Assembly: GCA_002899795.1 (NCBI GenBank)
Contig: PPDG01000077.1
Span: 1-11,505 of the forward strand
Reading direction: 5' to 3'
DNA length: 11,505 bases
DNA from: Desulfobacteraceae bacterium
GTDB taxonomy: Bacteria > Desulfobacterota > Syntrophobacteria > BM002
In this document: one piece after another, positions 5,100-11,505 of the stretch
How the letters are laid out: the number at the start of each line of letters is the position of its first letter
Position numbering within the stretch: position 1 is the first letter of the stretch
Program-made: the position numbers and the translations under genes
The notes under the pieces: model-generated
Told to the model about the DNA's origin: nothing
What the model saw: the letters and a program-made list of their open reading frames with translations, nothing else
Databases searched by the model: none

Positions 5100-5369
5100 A
5101 TGAACAAGGCCGATCTGGTTAACGAGGTAGCCAAGGTAGTCAAAACAAAAAAAGAGGCCCAGGCTGCAGTAGACTGCGTTTTTGCGACGATCACCAACGC
5201 ATTGAAAAAGGGTGACGCAGTCACACTGGTAGGGTTCGGAACTTTCAAGGTTCAACAAAGAAAGGCAAGGAAAGGGAGGAATCCTCAGACCGGCGCAGAA
5301 ATTTTCATTGAAGCCCGAAAGGTTCCCAGGTTCGTAGCGGGAAAGCCTTTGAAGGATGGGGTGAGATAG
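5100..5369 (+). CDS. HU-family nucleoid DNA-binding protein
   Basis: At 89 residues it has the standard HU size. HU dimers bend and compact DNA without strong sequence preference and help replication, recombination and gene control. MNKADLVNEVAKVV (1-14) is the typical first helix. GFGTFKVQQRKARKGRNP (45-62) is the family signature, ending in the RNPQTG arm whose proline intercalates between base pairs. The C-terminal FVAGKPLKDGV matches the end of the fold. ATG is preceded by AAAGGAGG with a 5-base spacer. The gene stands alone with its own promoter (5027-5055) and terminator (5443-5465). HU is certain; whether the dimer is homotypic or pairs with another paralogue cannot be told. Confidence 0.97.
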   Translation: MNKADLVNEVAKVVKTKKEAQAAVDCVFATITNALKKGDAVTLVGFGTFKVQQRKARKGRNPQTGAEIFIEARKVPRFVAGKPLKDGVR

Positions 5370-5442
5370 AGGGGATCAATTCCTTAGTCAGGATCATCTC
5401 TGGCCTAAGGATAGTTTTAGCCTCTTGACGAGAGTGCACCTG

Positions 5443-5465
5443 AGCCTCTTTCAAGAGGCTTTTTT
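5443..5465 (+). terminator. Intrinsic terminator of the HU gene
   Basis: The stem AGCCTCTT/AAGAGGCT (effective loop TTCA) is followed directly by a run of six T residues, the standard form of a rho-independent terminator. It lies about 75 bases beyond the HU stop. A partial copy of the left arm (AGCCTCTT) occurs just upstream at 5419-5426. Confidence 0.85.
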
Positions 5466-5576
5466 CTTGCTTTGCCTCGGCGCAGCGGGTGTGGCAACCG
5501 TCTGATTACATAGCATATTATCGATAGAAGTGGATTTCTGGGGCAATTCATTACTGCCTCGGCGAAACGCACATAA

Positions 5577-5616
5577 ATAAAAAGGGCATCTCATCTTACT
5601 CAGATGAGATGCCCTT
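5577..5616 (-). terminator. Intrinsic terminator of the cold-shock gene
   Basis: A perfect 14-bp stem, AAGGGCATCTCATC (5582-5595) with GATGAGATGCCCTT (5603-5616), has a 7-base loop. Read on the minus strand the stem is followed by TTTTTATTTATG, a T-rich tract. It lies 21 bases beyond the cold-shock stop codon. On the plus strand no T tract follows, so it serves the minus-strand gene. Confidence 0.85.
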
Positions 5617-5637
5617 AGATAAACGAGTTCTTGCCAA

Positions 5638-5838
5638 CTAAAGCTTTTTGACGTCCTGGGCGGCGGGGCCTTTGGTGCCCTGTCCCACTTCAAAGCTCAC
5701 GCGGTCACCTTCATAGAGAATTTTGAAACCGGGCATGTCGATGGCGGAGTGATGGACAAAGATATCTCCACCCTCGTCTTGCTCAATGAAGCCATACCCC
5801 TTCTTCTCACTAAACCACTTAACTGTTCCTTCTGCCAC
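5638..5838 (-). CDS. Cold-shock domain protein (CspA family)
   Basis: The 66-residue protein is one OB-fold cold-shock domain. These proteins bind single-stranded RNA and DNA and melt RNA structure during cold or growth transitions. RNP1 KGYGFI (13-18) and RNP2 DIFVHH (25-30) are intact, and the opening MAEGTVKWFSEKKGYGFI is nearly the family consensus. The start codon is GTG at 5836-5838, supported by AGGAGGT with a 7-base spacer. The gene is monocistronic. A likely promoter lies at 5941-5969, which would give an untranslated leader of roughly 95 bases; long leaders are common in cold-responsive csp genes. Cold regulation itself is not shown by the sequence. Confidence 0.97.
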   Translation of the reverse strand: MAEGTVKWFSEKKGYGFIEQDEGGDIFVHHSAIDMPGFKILYEGDRVSFEVGQGTKGPAAQDVKKL

Positions 5839-5940
5839 TGCCTTGACCTCCTGAATAAGTTTTTTCCCAAGCCCCAGGCCGCCACTCTGGCAAAGGAAAA
5901 AATCCTCGAAAGCCCAACTGACTTGGAAGCTCAGATCCGT

Positions 5941-5969
5941 CCCTTAACACAGAAAAGTAACGGAGTCAA
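5941..5969 (-). promoter_or_regulatory. Probable promoter of the cold-shock gene
   Basis: On the minus strand TTGACT (complement of 5964-5969) and TAAGGG (complement of 5941-5946) are spaced by 17 bases. The -35 is good and the -10 weak, so this is a plausible but unproven promoter. Confidence 0.45.
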
Positions 5970-6002
5970 GTGTGAAAAAAAGTAGGAAAATTTGCAGTTC
6001 TC

Positions 6003-6051
6003 GCCCGGCCATATCCGTGGTCGCAGCAAGTTATTTATGAATTATCCGGGC
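6003..6051 (+). mobile_element. Truncated copy of miniature element family B
   Basis: The segment CGGCCATATCCGTGGTCGCAG onward to TTATCCGGGC matches the right end of 1658-1837, followed by TA at 6052-6053. The left part of the element is missing; only GCCCGG at 6003-6008 recalls a left end, and no TA stands before it, so this is a decayed or internally deleted copy. Read on the minus strand, the flanking TA plus the first element base forms the TAG stop of the gene at 6051-6272. Confidence 0.65.
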
Positions 6052-6272
6052 TAACGATCTCCTCTTGCCTGTCCCTTAGCAGTCCGAATATGCGTCAAGG
6101 CTTGGCGAATGTGAAGTGAGAGGCTTTGTACCAGAGCTCCAACTTCCTCCGGTGATTTAACTGGTGAGCCAGCGACTTCGGCCAATATGCTCAGCTGACT
6201 CCTCAATCTTTGCAACTCCTTGATGGCCTCATCAAGATTTTCTGTGAGGGTGATTTCCTCCCCGCTCGTCAT
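6051..6272 (-). CDS. Small helical protein of unknown function next to a response regulator
   Basis: The 73 residues match no family I recognise. Residues 8-32 (LTENLDEAIKELQRLRSQLSILAEV) show heptad-like spacing of leucine and isoleucine and should form a coiled coil. After a proline-containing turn (GSPVKSPEEV), a second helix runs from 44 to 66 (ALVQSLSLHIRQALTHIRTAK). A two-helix hairpin that dimerises is a reasonable structural guess. ATG is preceded by AGGAG with an 8-base spacer. The gene starts 44 bases after the response regulator and is probably cotranscribed with it, so it may be a partner or output element. Its stop codon lies at the junction with a truncated miniature element, so the C-terminus might have been altered by that insertion. 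Confidence 0.65.
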   Translation of the reverse strand: MTSGEEITLTENLDEAIKELQRLRSQLSILAEVAGSPVKSPEEVGALVQSLSLHIRQALTHIRTAKGQARGDR

Positions 6273-6316
6273 GATCTCACTCCTGGTAGATTTGATCCCG
6301 TATAGACTCTATGTCA

Positions 6317-6685
6317 TTAAACCAAGAATTGTTTGATTTTGCCGACCAACTTATCCATGGAGAAAGGTTTCGTCATGTAGTAATCGACACCAGTCTGCTC
6401 GCCTAAGAGGCGATCTTCAGCCTTATCCCTGGCCGTTAGCATAATGATAGGAATCCGCTTAAGTTCCTTCTGAAACTTCAGAAGCCGACACACCTTGTAA
6501 CCATCGAGGTTAGGAAGCATGATATCGAGAATAATGAGGTCTGGTTTCTGGGCGCGGGCGCGTTCGAGACCCCCATTGCCATCATAAGCTGTTAGACATT
6601 CGAAGTTTTCCTGTTCAAGCCTCGTTTGGAGAGCTTCGACAATGTCAGGTTCATCGTCAACGATCAAAATTCTATTCTTCTGCAT
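6317..6685 (-). CDS. Single-domain response regulator (CheY-like receiver)
   Basis: The 122 residues make up one receiver domain with no output domain. The acidic pocket D10/D11/E12, the phosphoacceptor D54 in LIILDIMLP, T84 in MLTAR and K106 in MTKPF are all present, so it should be phosphorylated by a histidine kinase and act by protein contact. ATG is preceded by GAGGGG with a 5-base spacer. No kinase gene is visible nearby. It lies 174 bases downstream of the dctM stop on the same strand and may be read through from that operon, but nothing links it functionally to transport. The small helical protein that follows is the best candidate partner. Confidence 0.95.
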   Translation of the reverse strand: MQKNRILIVDDEPDIVEALQTRLEQENFECLTAYDGNGGLERARAQKPDLIILDIMLPNLDGYKVCRLLKFQKELKRIPIIMLTARDKAEDRLLGEQTGVDYYMTKPFSMDKLVGKIKQFLV

Positions 6686-6830
6686 GGTTTCCCCTCAGCT
6701 CATCAAATTCGGTTTGCAGTCTCTTCAGTTTCTCCCTCCCGAGAGCAACAGGCGTGCCAATTCCGGCACGAGGACAGAAAAAAAGGTCTGCATGTGAGTG
6801 GATACTCAAAAGCAAATGTGATGCTCGGCC

Positions 6831-6862
6831 TAGTCTCCATGATGAGATTTTTCATGAGACTA
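6831..6862. other. Imperfect hairpin spanning the dctM stop codon
   Basis: TAGTCTC (6831-6837) pairs with GAGACTA (6856-6862), with a further ATGA/TCAT pairing inside across a one-base bulge. There is no T tract on either strand, so it is not a standard terminator. It could protect or end the transport-operon transcript, or separate it from the response-regulator mRNA. A second small hairpin, CGTGCC-AATTCC-GGCACG, lies between it and the regulator gene. Confidence 0.35.
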
Positions 6863-8119
6863 CCTGACCAAAAGAAGGCTCAAGCCAGGAACAAAGGTTA
6901 TGATGAGCAGAGCCACAAGAAGGATACCCAGAAATGGCAGGGAAGCAGCGCTGAGACGGAGGACGGACTTTTCGAATCTGAGGCTGGCAATGAAGAGATT
7001 CATCCCTATGGGTGGTGTGGAGTAACCGATCTGAAGGTTGGTGAGGAAGATGATACCAAGGTGTAGGAGATTGATGTCATACCCCTGGGCTAGGGGGACG
7101 ATGAGTGGTGCCACGATAACCAGGGCAGAATAGACATCAAGCAAGCACCCCACGAGCAGAAGGAAAATGTTTAAGATAAGCAGAAAAACGAATTTGCTCT
7201 CCACGTGGCCCTGGATCCAGATTAAGATTTTGCTGGGTACTTGTTGATCAACCAGAAGACTATTGAAGGCCAAGGCTGCACCCAGAATAATGATAATACT
7301 GCCGATCATCACCACGGTCTTGCCAACGATGGTGGGCATCTGGCTGAGCTTGACATCGCGATTGATGAGCAGGGCAACCAGGAGAACGTAGACGACGGTA
7401 ACCACGGCTACTTCACTCACTGCCAGGAAACCACTGTAAATCCCACCGAAAACCACCACAGGAAGCAATATCTCCCAGACTGTCTCCCGCGCAGTGTCGA
7501 GGAGTTCCCGGGAGCTGAAGCTGATAATCTTGCACTCGCCCCGGACCCCTTTATACATGCTGTATACGGAGAGCAGGACAATCAAAAAAAGTCCTGGTAT
7601 GAGGCCGGCAAGGAAGAGTTGGGGAATGCTGACGCTGGCAACAACTCCGTAGATGATCATGGGCAGACTCGGAGGAAAGAGAAGGCCAAGGCTGCCCGAG
7701 CTGGTAAGGAGTCCGAGCGAGAAGTCTTCCGGATACCTATCTTCCAGCAGGGCCGGCAGAAGCAACCCCCCCAGGGCGACTATAGTGATGCCGGAAGCCC
7801 CGGTTAGTGCGGTGAAAAAGGCGCAAGATATTAGGGCAACCACAGCGAGGCCCCCGCGAACGCAACCGAAGATCGCAGTGGAAAGTTTTACCAGTCTTTT
7901 CCCGGCATCACTTTCCGCCAAAATATAGCCGGCGAAGGCGAAAAATAGCAGGGCGATGAGAAGAGGATTGGACGCCAGACGGTACATTTCAATGATCACA
8001 ATGGAGAGGTCGATCCCCATAAAATAGAACCAGAGCAAAGCGACAGCGGAGATGACAACGAAGAGCGGGGCGCCGGAGATCGCTGCGACTATCAGGAGGA
8101 GAGTCAAAACTATCTTCAT
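6860..8119 (-). CDS. dctM: TRAP transporter large membrane subunit DctM
   Basis: At 419 residues it has the usual DctM size. It is the ion-coupled transport channel of a tripartite ATP-independent periplasmic transporter. It is very hydrophobic throughout, with about 12 membrane segments, opening with MKIVLTLLLIVAAISGAPLFVV. The family segment LLFPPSLPMIIYGVVASVSIPQLFLAGLIPG (abbreviated here as FPPSLPMIIYG and LFLAGLIPG) and the late TPPIGMNLF are visible. The start is ATG at 8117-8119, which overlaps the DctQ stop as ATGA, a sign of translational coupling; a longer frame back to 8224 is only an in-frame extension over dctQ. It is the last transport gene of the operon. Confidence 0.95.
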   Translation of the reverse strand: MKIVLTLLLIVAAISGAPLFVVISAVALLWFYFMGIDLSIVIIEMYRLASNPLLIALLFFAFAGYILAESDAGKRLVKLSTAIFGCVRGGLAVVALISCAFFTALTGASGITIVALGGLLLPALLEDRYPEDFSLGLLTSSGSLGLLFPPSLPMIIYGVVASVSIPQLFLAGLIPGLFLIVLLSVYSMYKGVRGECKIISFSSRELLDTARETVWEILLPVVVFGGIYSGFLAVSEVAVVTVVYVLLVALLINRDVKLSQMPTIVGKTVVMIGSIIIILGAALAFNSLLVDQQVPSKILIWIQGHVESKFVFLLILNIFLLLVGCLLDVYSALVIVAPLIVPLAQGYDINLLHLGIIFLTNLQIGYSTPPIGMNLFIASLRFEKSVLRLSAASLPFLGILLVALLIITFVPGLSLLLVR

Positions 8120-8625
8120 CTCTCCACCCCTTCCGGTCCCCTGACCAGCCCACTGATGCAGTTGAGGCAAAATCTGCAAGCCATCAGCGCGAAGCTGATG
8201 GGAAAGATAAGCTCCAACCACCAATATGGAATGGAGGCAAAGGCAATATCTCCGGCCAACCGTTCACCCTGGACAAAATTCCAGGAGGCCCAGAGAAGGA
8301 GAAGACACACAACAAAGGAGATAAGACAACACATAAAGTCTGCTATGAAGCTTAGACGGACGGGCAGGACTCGTGGTAAGAGGTCTATACGTATGTGCTT
8401 TCTCTCCAAGGTGGCCCTGGCTGCTCCCAGGAAACTTATCCACAGCACACCGTGCCTGAGCAGATCATCACCCCAGACAAGCCCGACAGAGAGAAAATTG
8501 CGCGAGATAATCTGTGCTAGGGCGAAGGCGGTAAGAAAGCCAAGAAGGAGCACGAGCACCCATTTCTCCAGATTGCCAAGAAACTGGCTAATCTTTTTTA
8601 GATTACTGGGAGATGATGCACTCAC
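8116..8625 (-). CDS. dctQ: TRAP transporter small membrane subunit DctQ
   Basis: The 169 residues contain four predicted membrane segments (about 22-42, 54-72, 88-112 and 133-155). The subunit pairs with DctM in the inner membrane. The conserved motif between segments 2 and 3, FLGAARATLERKHIRIDLLP, is typical of DctQ (E/RKHIxxD). The start is GTG at 8623-8625 and overlaps the dctP stop as GTGA; the stop overlaps the dctM start as ATGA. This overlap of both neighbours indicates strict cotranslation of the transporter. Confidence 0.93.
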   Translation of the reverse strand: MSASSPSNLKKISQFLGNLEKWVLVLLLGFLTAFALAQIISRNFLSVGLVWGDDLLRHGVLWISFLGAARATLERKHIRIDLLPRVLPVRLSFIADFMCCLISFVVCLLLLWASWNFVQGERLAGDIAFASIPYWWLELIFPISFALMACRFCLNCISGLVRGPEGVER

Positions 8626-9704
8626 TTCGTTTCACCCTTGCTCGCTCTGTAATCATCGAGAGTTTTCCTGACCTTCTGGAGGGTGTCCTTGGGAAGAACT
8701 TTTGGATCAACATCAGCCATGGCCTGATCTAGCAGTTCCTTGAAACGGTTAAGTTCATTAGGTTCAATGGTTATTTTCTTGACCCCTCGTTTGAACATAA
8801 GTTCCAGGGCCTGTTGATTGTCTTTTCTGGTTTTCTCGGTGAGGAGGCGAAGATATTTTCTACAGACCCTTATGGTGGTTTCTTTATCCTGGGGGGAAAG
8901 TCGCGAAAAAGTTTTGCCGCTAATAATCAGTCCGATGCCTACGTAGGAGAGCGGCACATCGGTGATGTATTTGATTCGAGTGTACCATTGAGTCACCAGG
9001 GCATAGTAAGGCGAGTTGTAAACTGCCTCCAGGAGGTTGGTCTGCAAGGCCACTAGAACATCCGGCGCACCCACAGTAACCGGCGAGACCTGAGCTTTGG
9101 CGAAGACGGCGTTGGCCATGGGTGCATTGGTCGTACTCCAAACCTTTTTTCCTTTCCAGTCCTCAACTCTGCTAATGGGGGTCGTGGTCATAACGTAAAT
9201 GAAACCGACTTCTGACCAGCCCAGCACTTGGTATCCACGGCTGGAAAAACTCTGGTCGAAATCCCCATCCATTTTGTTTAAAACGTAGTCTACCTCCTGG
9301 TAGTTTTTGAACAGAAATGGGAACTGAAGCGCCCGAAGGTCGGGGTTGATGGTAGCGAGGAAGGTGGATGAAAAGGTCGCAGCATGAATTAGCCCAATAC
9401 GCAATTTTCTGAATACGTCTCGTTCGTCTCCCAAGGCGAAGCCAGAAAAAAATTTGAACCCGACGCGCTCCTCTGTCTCTTTCAGAAGTTCACTGTTCAT
9501 CTCCCGGAAGATCTTCATGAGAGAGCTATTTTCAGGTGCCAGGGTGGCGAGTTTTATCTCATACTGCGGCTGAGCACTATGGAGGGGAAATGGACAAACG
9601 AGCGTGATAAAAAACAGCAAAATACCTACGGCAAAGAATCTGATTCTGATAATTCCGAAGTGTTGTTGATTGGCTAGTCTAGGGGAGTTCTCCAAAGTAG
9701 TCAT
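8622..9704 (-). CDS. dctP: TRAP transporter periplasmic substrate-binding protein, TatT-associated DctP type
   Basis: The 360-residue precursor has basic residues (R20, R22), a hydrophobic stretch (23-41) and a likely signal-peptidase site after HSA (residue 44). The mature part begins YEIKLATLAPENS, the typical DctP opening, and contains the family run FPFLFKNYQEVDYVL and VALQTNLLEAVYNSPYYAL. In classical DctP proteins the segment after the DxKGxK motif carries an arginine that clamps the substrate carboxylate. Here it reads DWKGKKVWSTTN, with W189 at the aligned place, so the ligand is probably not an ordinary carboxylate. The gene overlaps the 3' end of the TPR lipoprotein gene by 26 bases. 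Binding proteins paired with TatT lipoproteins, as in Treponema pallidum Tp0957/Tp0956, are thought to handle hydrophobic ligands. The ligand here is unknown. Confidence 0.92.
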   Translation of the reverse strand: MTTLENSPRLANQQHFGIIRIRFFAVGILLFFITLVCPFPLHSAQPQYEIKLATLAPENSSLMKIFREMNSELLKETEERVGFKFFSGFALGDERDVFRKLRIGLIHAATFSSTFLATINPDLRALQFPFLFKNYQEVDYVLNKMDGDFDQSFSSRGYQVLGWSEVGFIYVMTTTPISRVEDWKGKKVWSTTNAPMANAVFAKAQVSPVTVGAPDVLVALQTNLLEAVYNSPYYALVTQWYTRIKYITDVPLSYVGIGLIISGKTFSRLSPQDKETTIRVCRKYLRLLTEKTRKDNQQALELMFKRGVKKITIEPNELNRFKELLDQAMADVDPKVLPKDTLQKVRKTLDDYRASKGETK

Positions 9705-10572
9705 CCACTTTCTCCAACATTTCTCTGGCCTTCTCCTTGGCCAGTGTGTTTGCGAGGGTCAGCTCAGGAACCTCATCAACAGGAGCGTCTATCACTTCCT
9801 GAAGGGTTTTTGCGAAAAGAACTCTGTCTCGGAGCCGGACGGCATAGTATCTGGCAAACAGCACTTTCGTCGAGAGGAGCTTGTCAGCTCCCAGAGAAAA
9901 AGCCTTGTCGAAATGCTCTTTAGCTTTGTTTATATTTCCTCCAATAATGTCAGGTCTGGCCGCAAAGTAAACAGCCATGAGGAGGTGGGGACTGCCGTAG
10001 TAGAATGAATCATCCAGTTCAAGAGTCCTCTGCATGGTGGCCTCCAGCATGGCCATGTCAGCCAGGGCCTCCACGCTGTCCAGATTAAGACTGATCCATT
10101 TACCCCAAGCACTGGTGGTCCAAAAGAGGGATGGTGCGTCCTGCTTGTTGTATTGCTTCAAGAAAGCCACAAAGTCATACACCTGTCCTGTCACAGCCTG
10201 TTGAAAATCTTCCTTTTTCGATAGAGCTCTGAAACCGTAGACTTTGGCTTTAGCATATAGTGCTACCGCCTTCTTCGGGTCAGTGTCCTCTACAAAAGAG
10301 GAGGCATATGCTGTGTAAGCCTGGCAGCCAGCAGTCAACAACTTACTATTATCAGGATAGGCCTCAATAAGGCCGTCAACGAGCATAAGGTAAGCTGGGG
10401 TACCGGCGCGAACGATGGTAGGATCGGATTGCTTGGTAGCTGCGATGAAAACGTCTTCGGCGGTATACGCCACTGCTGATACTCTGGCCGGTTTGGTGGG
10501 CGCACAACCGCCAAAAACAAGCAAAAGGCTCAAAGACCAAAAGAAGACGAGACCCTCGCGAGTGAAAGACAT
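9679..10572 (-). CDS. TatT-like TPR lipoprotein of a TRAP transporter
   Basis: The 297-residue lipoprotein has hydrophobic residues 8-22 leading to C23 (sequence VFGGC), a lipobox with F at -3. The mature part is all helical, with TPR-like repeats such as NKAKEHFDKAFSLGADKLLSTKVLFARYYA and the earlier KKAVALYAKAKVYGFRALS (given as separate short stretches). Length and layout match TatT, the TPR lipoprotein that in Treponema pallidum (Tp0956) forms a complex with the TRAP binding protein. It is therefore placed in the periplasm, anchored to a membrane, handing ligand to the DctP subunit. ATG at 10570-10572 with GGAGG five bases before it is the start; a TTG codon directly upstream is too close to the ribosome-binding site. 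It is the first gene of the transport operon. Confidence 0.85.
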   Translation of the reverse strand: MSFTREGLVFFWSLSLLLVFGGCAPTKPARVSAVAYTAEDVFIAATKQSDPTIVRAGTPAYLMLVDGLIEAYPDNSKLLTAGCQAYTAYASSFVEDTDPKKAVALYAKAKVYGFRALSKKEDFQQAVTGQVYDFVAFLKQYNKQDAPSLFWTTSAWGKWISLNLDSVEALADMAMLEATMQRTLELDDSFYYGSPHLLMAVYFAARPDIIGGNINKAKEHFDKAFSLGADKLLSTKVLFARYYAVRLRDRVLFAKTLQEVIDAPVDEVPELTLANTLAKEKAREMLEKVDDYFGELP

Positions 10573-10656
10573 CAAGACCTCCAGATCGTTTCAACGCAAC
10601 AAGATTTAGTATTCCAGCTCGCTAGAATAGACCAACCTTGAAATTACTTATCCTTA

Positions 10657-10686
10657 AAAATATCCACTGTATTACCCTCCTGTCAA
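10657..10686 (-). promoter_or_regulatory. Probable promoter of the TRAP operon
   Basis: On the minus strand TTGACA (complement of 10681-10686) is a perfect -35 and TATTTT (complement of 10657-10662) a moderate -10, with an 18-base spacer. Transcription would start near 10650, about 78 bases before the TPR lipoprotein start codon, and drive all four transport genes. No clear operator is visible. Confidence 0.55.
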
Positions 10687-11028
10687 GGTAACGGGAAGGC
10701 GCAATACAACTACAAAGTCATTAGTTAGTCTACGAGAACCCTTTTTCTTTACAATGTCAAGAGTATGGGGTCTGTTATATATGATCACTTTTCTGATCGG
10801 TCATAAAAATGCTCCAGCGCGCGCATTCCCCGCAGTCCGCCAGAGGCGGACGGGGTTAGCGAGCGAACTACAATAAAATGGAATACCTTCCTTACATTTC
10901 GAATCCGCCTAGGCCGGGCTGTTTTGCCAATAAAAATAATTTGACCCTGGGTTTTCAATCTGGAAAGATAGTATAGGGTTCGTACTATATGTTGTCTTAT
11001 TAGGTTTGCCCTGCAAGGTGCTGGTCAC
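10687..11028. other. Intergenic region between divergent TRAP operon and ligD-type gene
   Basis: No gene is supported here. The stretch is AT-rich except for the GC-rich palindrome at 10828-10855. Ahead of the gene at 11029, ATAGTA (10968-10973) and TACTAT (10984-10989) form a small inverted repeat, and TTGACC at 10941 is a possible -35, but no -10 stands at the right distance, so no promoter is called. Confidence 0.35.
10828..10855. repeat. GC-rich palindromic repeat GTCCGCC-AGA-GGCGGAC
   Basis: A perfect 7-bp stem (10835-10841 with 10845-10851) around a 3-base loop is extended by CCCC/GGGG (10828-10831 with 10852-10855) across a small bulge. The core TCCGCC-NNA-GGCGGA recurs inside the family A element at 4245-4259. 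Its GC content contrasts with the AT-rich surroundings. No T tract follows, so it is not a standard terminator. It looks like a dispersed palindrome of the REP-like kind. Confidence 0.6.
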
Positions 11029-11481
11029 ATGAGTTACAGGTTCGTGGTACACGAACATCATGCTTCACGGTTGCATTTCGACTTCAGGTTGGAAATTGGA
11101 ACCGTTCTCAAGTCCTGGGCCATTCCCAAAGGGGTTTCTATGAACCCAGCGGAAAAAAGACTAGCGGTGGAGGTGGAAGATCATCCTCTGGAGTACATTC
11201 ATTTTGAGGGCATCATTCCCGAAGGGAGTTATGGCGCCGGCGCCGTGGTTATTTGGGATGAGGGTGAGTTCGAGCTGCTGGAAGCGACTGCAAACAAACT
11301 TTCTTTTATCCTGCATGGCAGACTTCTTCAAGGTGGATTTACCCTGAGGAAGCTCAAGCCCAGAGGGAAAGGTCCGCCCAAAGACTGGCTGCTAATCAAG
11401 AAAAACGATGAGTACGCTAATCGCGATTGGCAGTTGGAACTGGCCCTAACTCAGGAAAAAAGGAAGGAGTTGATTGAGTGA
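11029..11481 (+). CDS. Standalone LigD-type 3'-phosphoesterase domain protein
   Basis: The 150 residues make up only the phosphoesterase (PE) domain that in DNA ligase D processes 3' ends at double-strand breaks, removing 3'-phosphates and 3'-ribonucleotides. The first active-site block VHEHHASRLHFDFRLE (7-22) holds H10, H16, D18 and R20. The second, EVEDHPLEYIHFEGIIPEG (48-66), holds H52 and Y56. The GSYGAGAVVIWD segment (66-77) follows. Length matches the isolated domain, with no ligase or polymerase module. ATG is preceded by AAGGTG with a 9-base spacer. Free-standing PE proteins are known in bacteria and archaea; whether a Ku/ligase partner exists elsewhere in this genome cannot be seen. 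It is transcribed divergently from the TRAP operon. Confidence 0.92.
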   Translation: MSYRFVVHEHHASRLHFDFRLEIGTVLKSWAIPKGVSMNPAEKRLAVEVEDHPLEYIHFEGIIPEGSYGAGAVVIWDEGEFELLEATANKLSFILHGRLLQGGFTLRKLKPRGKGPPKDWLLIKKNDEYANRDWQLELALTQEKRKELIE

Positions 11482-11505
11482 ATTCCGCTTAATGACGGCC
11501 GTAAG

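Noticed and set aside
5749..5985. Plus-strand frame opposite the cold-shock gene and its leader
   Set aside because: It is antisense to an unmistakable cold-shock domain with no supporting signals.
6757..6774. Hairpin near CGTGCC/GGCACG as terminator
   Set aside because: No T tract follows on either strand.
7241..7928. Plus-strand frames of 91 to 188 codons opposite dctM
   Set aside because: They are antisense to a clear membrane protein; the hydrophilic, histidine- and glutamine-rich product is what reverse reading of hydrophobic codons gives.
8120..8224. Upstream extension of DctM by 35 residues
   Set aside because: It overlaps dctQ, is not membrane-like, and the ATGA overlap with MKIVLTLL is the normal start.
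8156..8671. Plus-strand frame of 171 codons opposite dctQ
   Set aside because: It is antisense to DctQ, arginine-rich, and lacks a ribosome-binding site or family features.

Overview
The window reads as chromosomal DNA of a Gram-negative, probably anaerobic bacterium, most likely of the Desulfobacterota (former Deltaproteobacteria). That placement is an inference. It rests on the mixture of PilZ and GGDEF signalling proteins, MreB, a TRAP transporter with a TPR lipoprotein subunit, HU, a cold-shock protein and a standalone LigD-type phosphoesterase, together with moderate GC content and many miniature elements. No sequence search was run.

Layout. Bases 3-458 are the C-terminal part of a GGDEF (cyclic-di-GMP) protein cut by the window edge. 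Bases 572-4707 hold three short PilZ-domain proteins (572-898 minus, 1206-1658 plus, 4315-4707 minus), a 51-residue ribbon-helix-helix regulator (2198-2353) with a striking palindromic operator upstream, a 57-residue treble-clef/TRASH-like cysteine protein (2673-2846), and an orphan mreB (2910-3944 minus). Bases 5100-5369 encode an HU protein with a clean sigma-70 promoter and an intrinsic terminator. Bases 5638-5838 encode a cold-shock protein on the minus strand with its own terminator. A single-receiver response regulator (6317-6685 minus) is followed by a small helical protein (6051-6272 minus). Bases 6860-10572 (minus) are a tightly overlapping four-gene operon: TPR lipoprotein (TatT-like), DctP-type binding protein, DctQ and DctM. 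This is a TPR-protein-associated TRAP transporter. Bases 11029-11481 encode a standalone LigD 3'-phosphoesterase domain.

Mobile structure. The first 6 kb is seeded with two unrelated families of non-coding miniature inverted-repeat elements. Family B has two full copies of exactly 180 bp (1658-1837 and 4722-4901, in opposite orientation), with ends RCCCGGATATTTCATGAAT flanked by TA, plus one truncated end (6003-6051). Family A has two long copies (2355-2544 and 4133-4305, opposite orientation), with ends CCCTAAYGTTGCATACCC, plus a 40-bp deletion form with a perfect TTAA duplication (952-991) and a solo end (522-534). Several copies sit on or just past stop codons. In family B the TA target plus the first element base makes up the stop codon of the neighbouring gene in two places.

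How it fits together. The left half is a c-di-GMP-flavoured neighbourhood of stand-alone receptors separated by miniature elements, which may now act as 3'-end or promoter-proximal structures. The right half is a solute-uptake operon whose binding protein lacks the usual carboxylate-binding arginine, suggesting an atypical ligand. I see no phage, CRISPR array, rRNA or tRNA gene.
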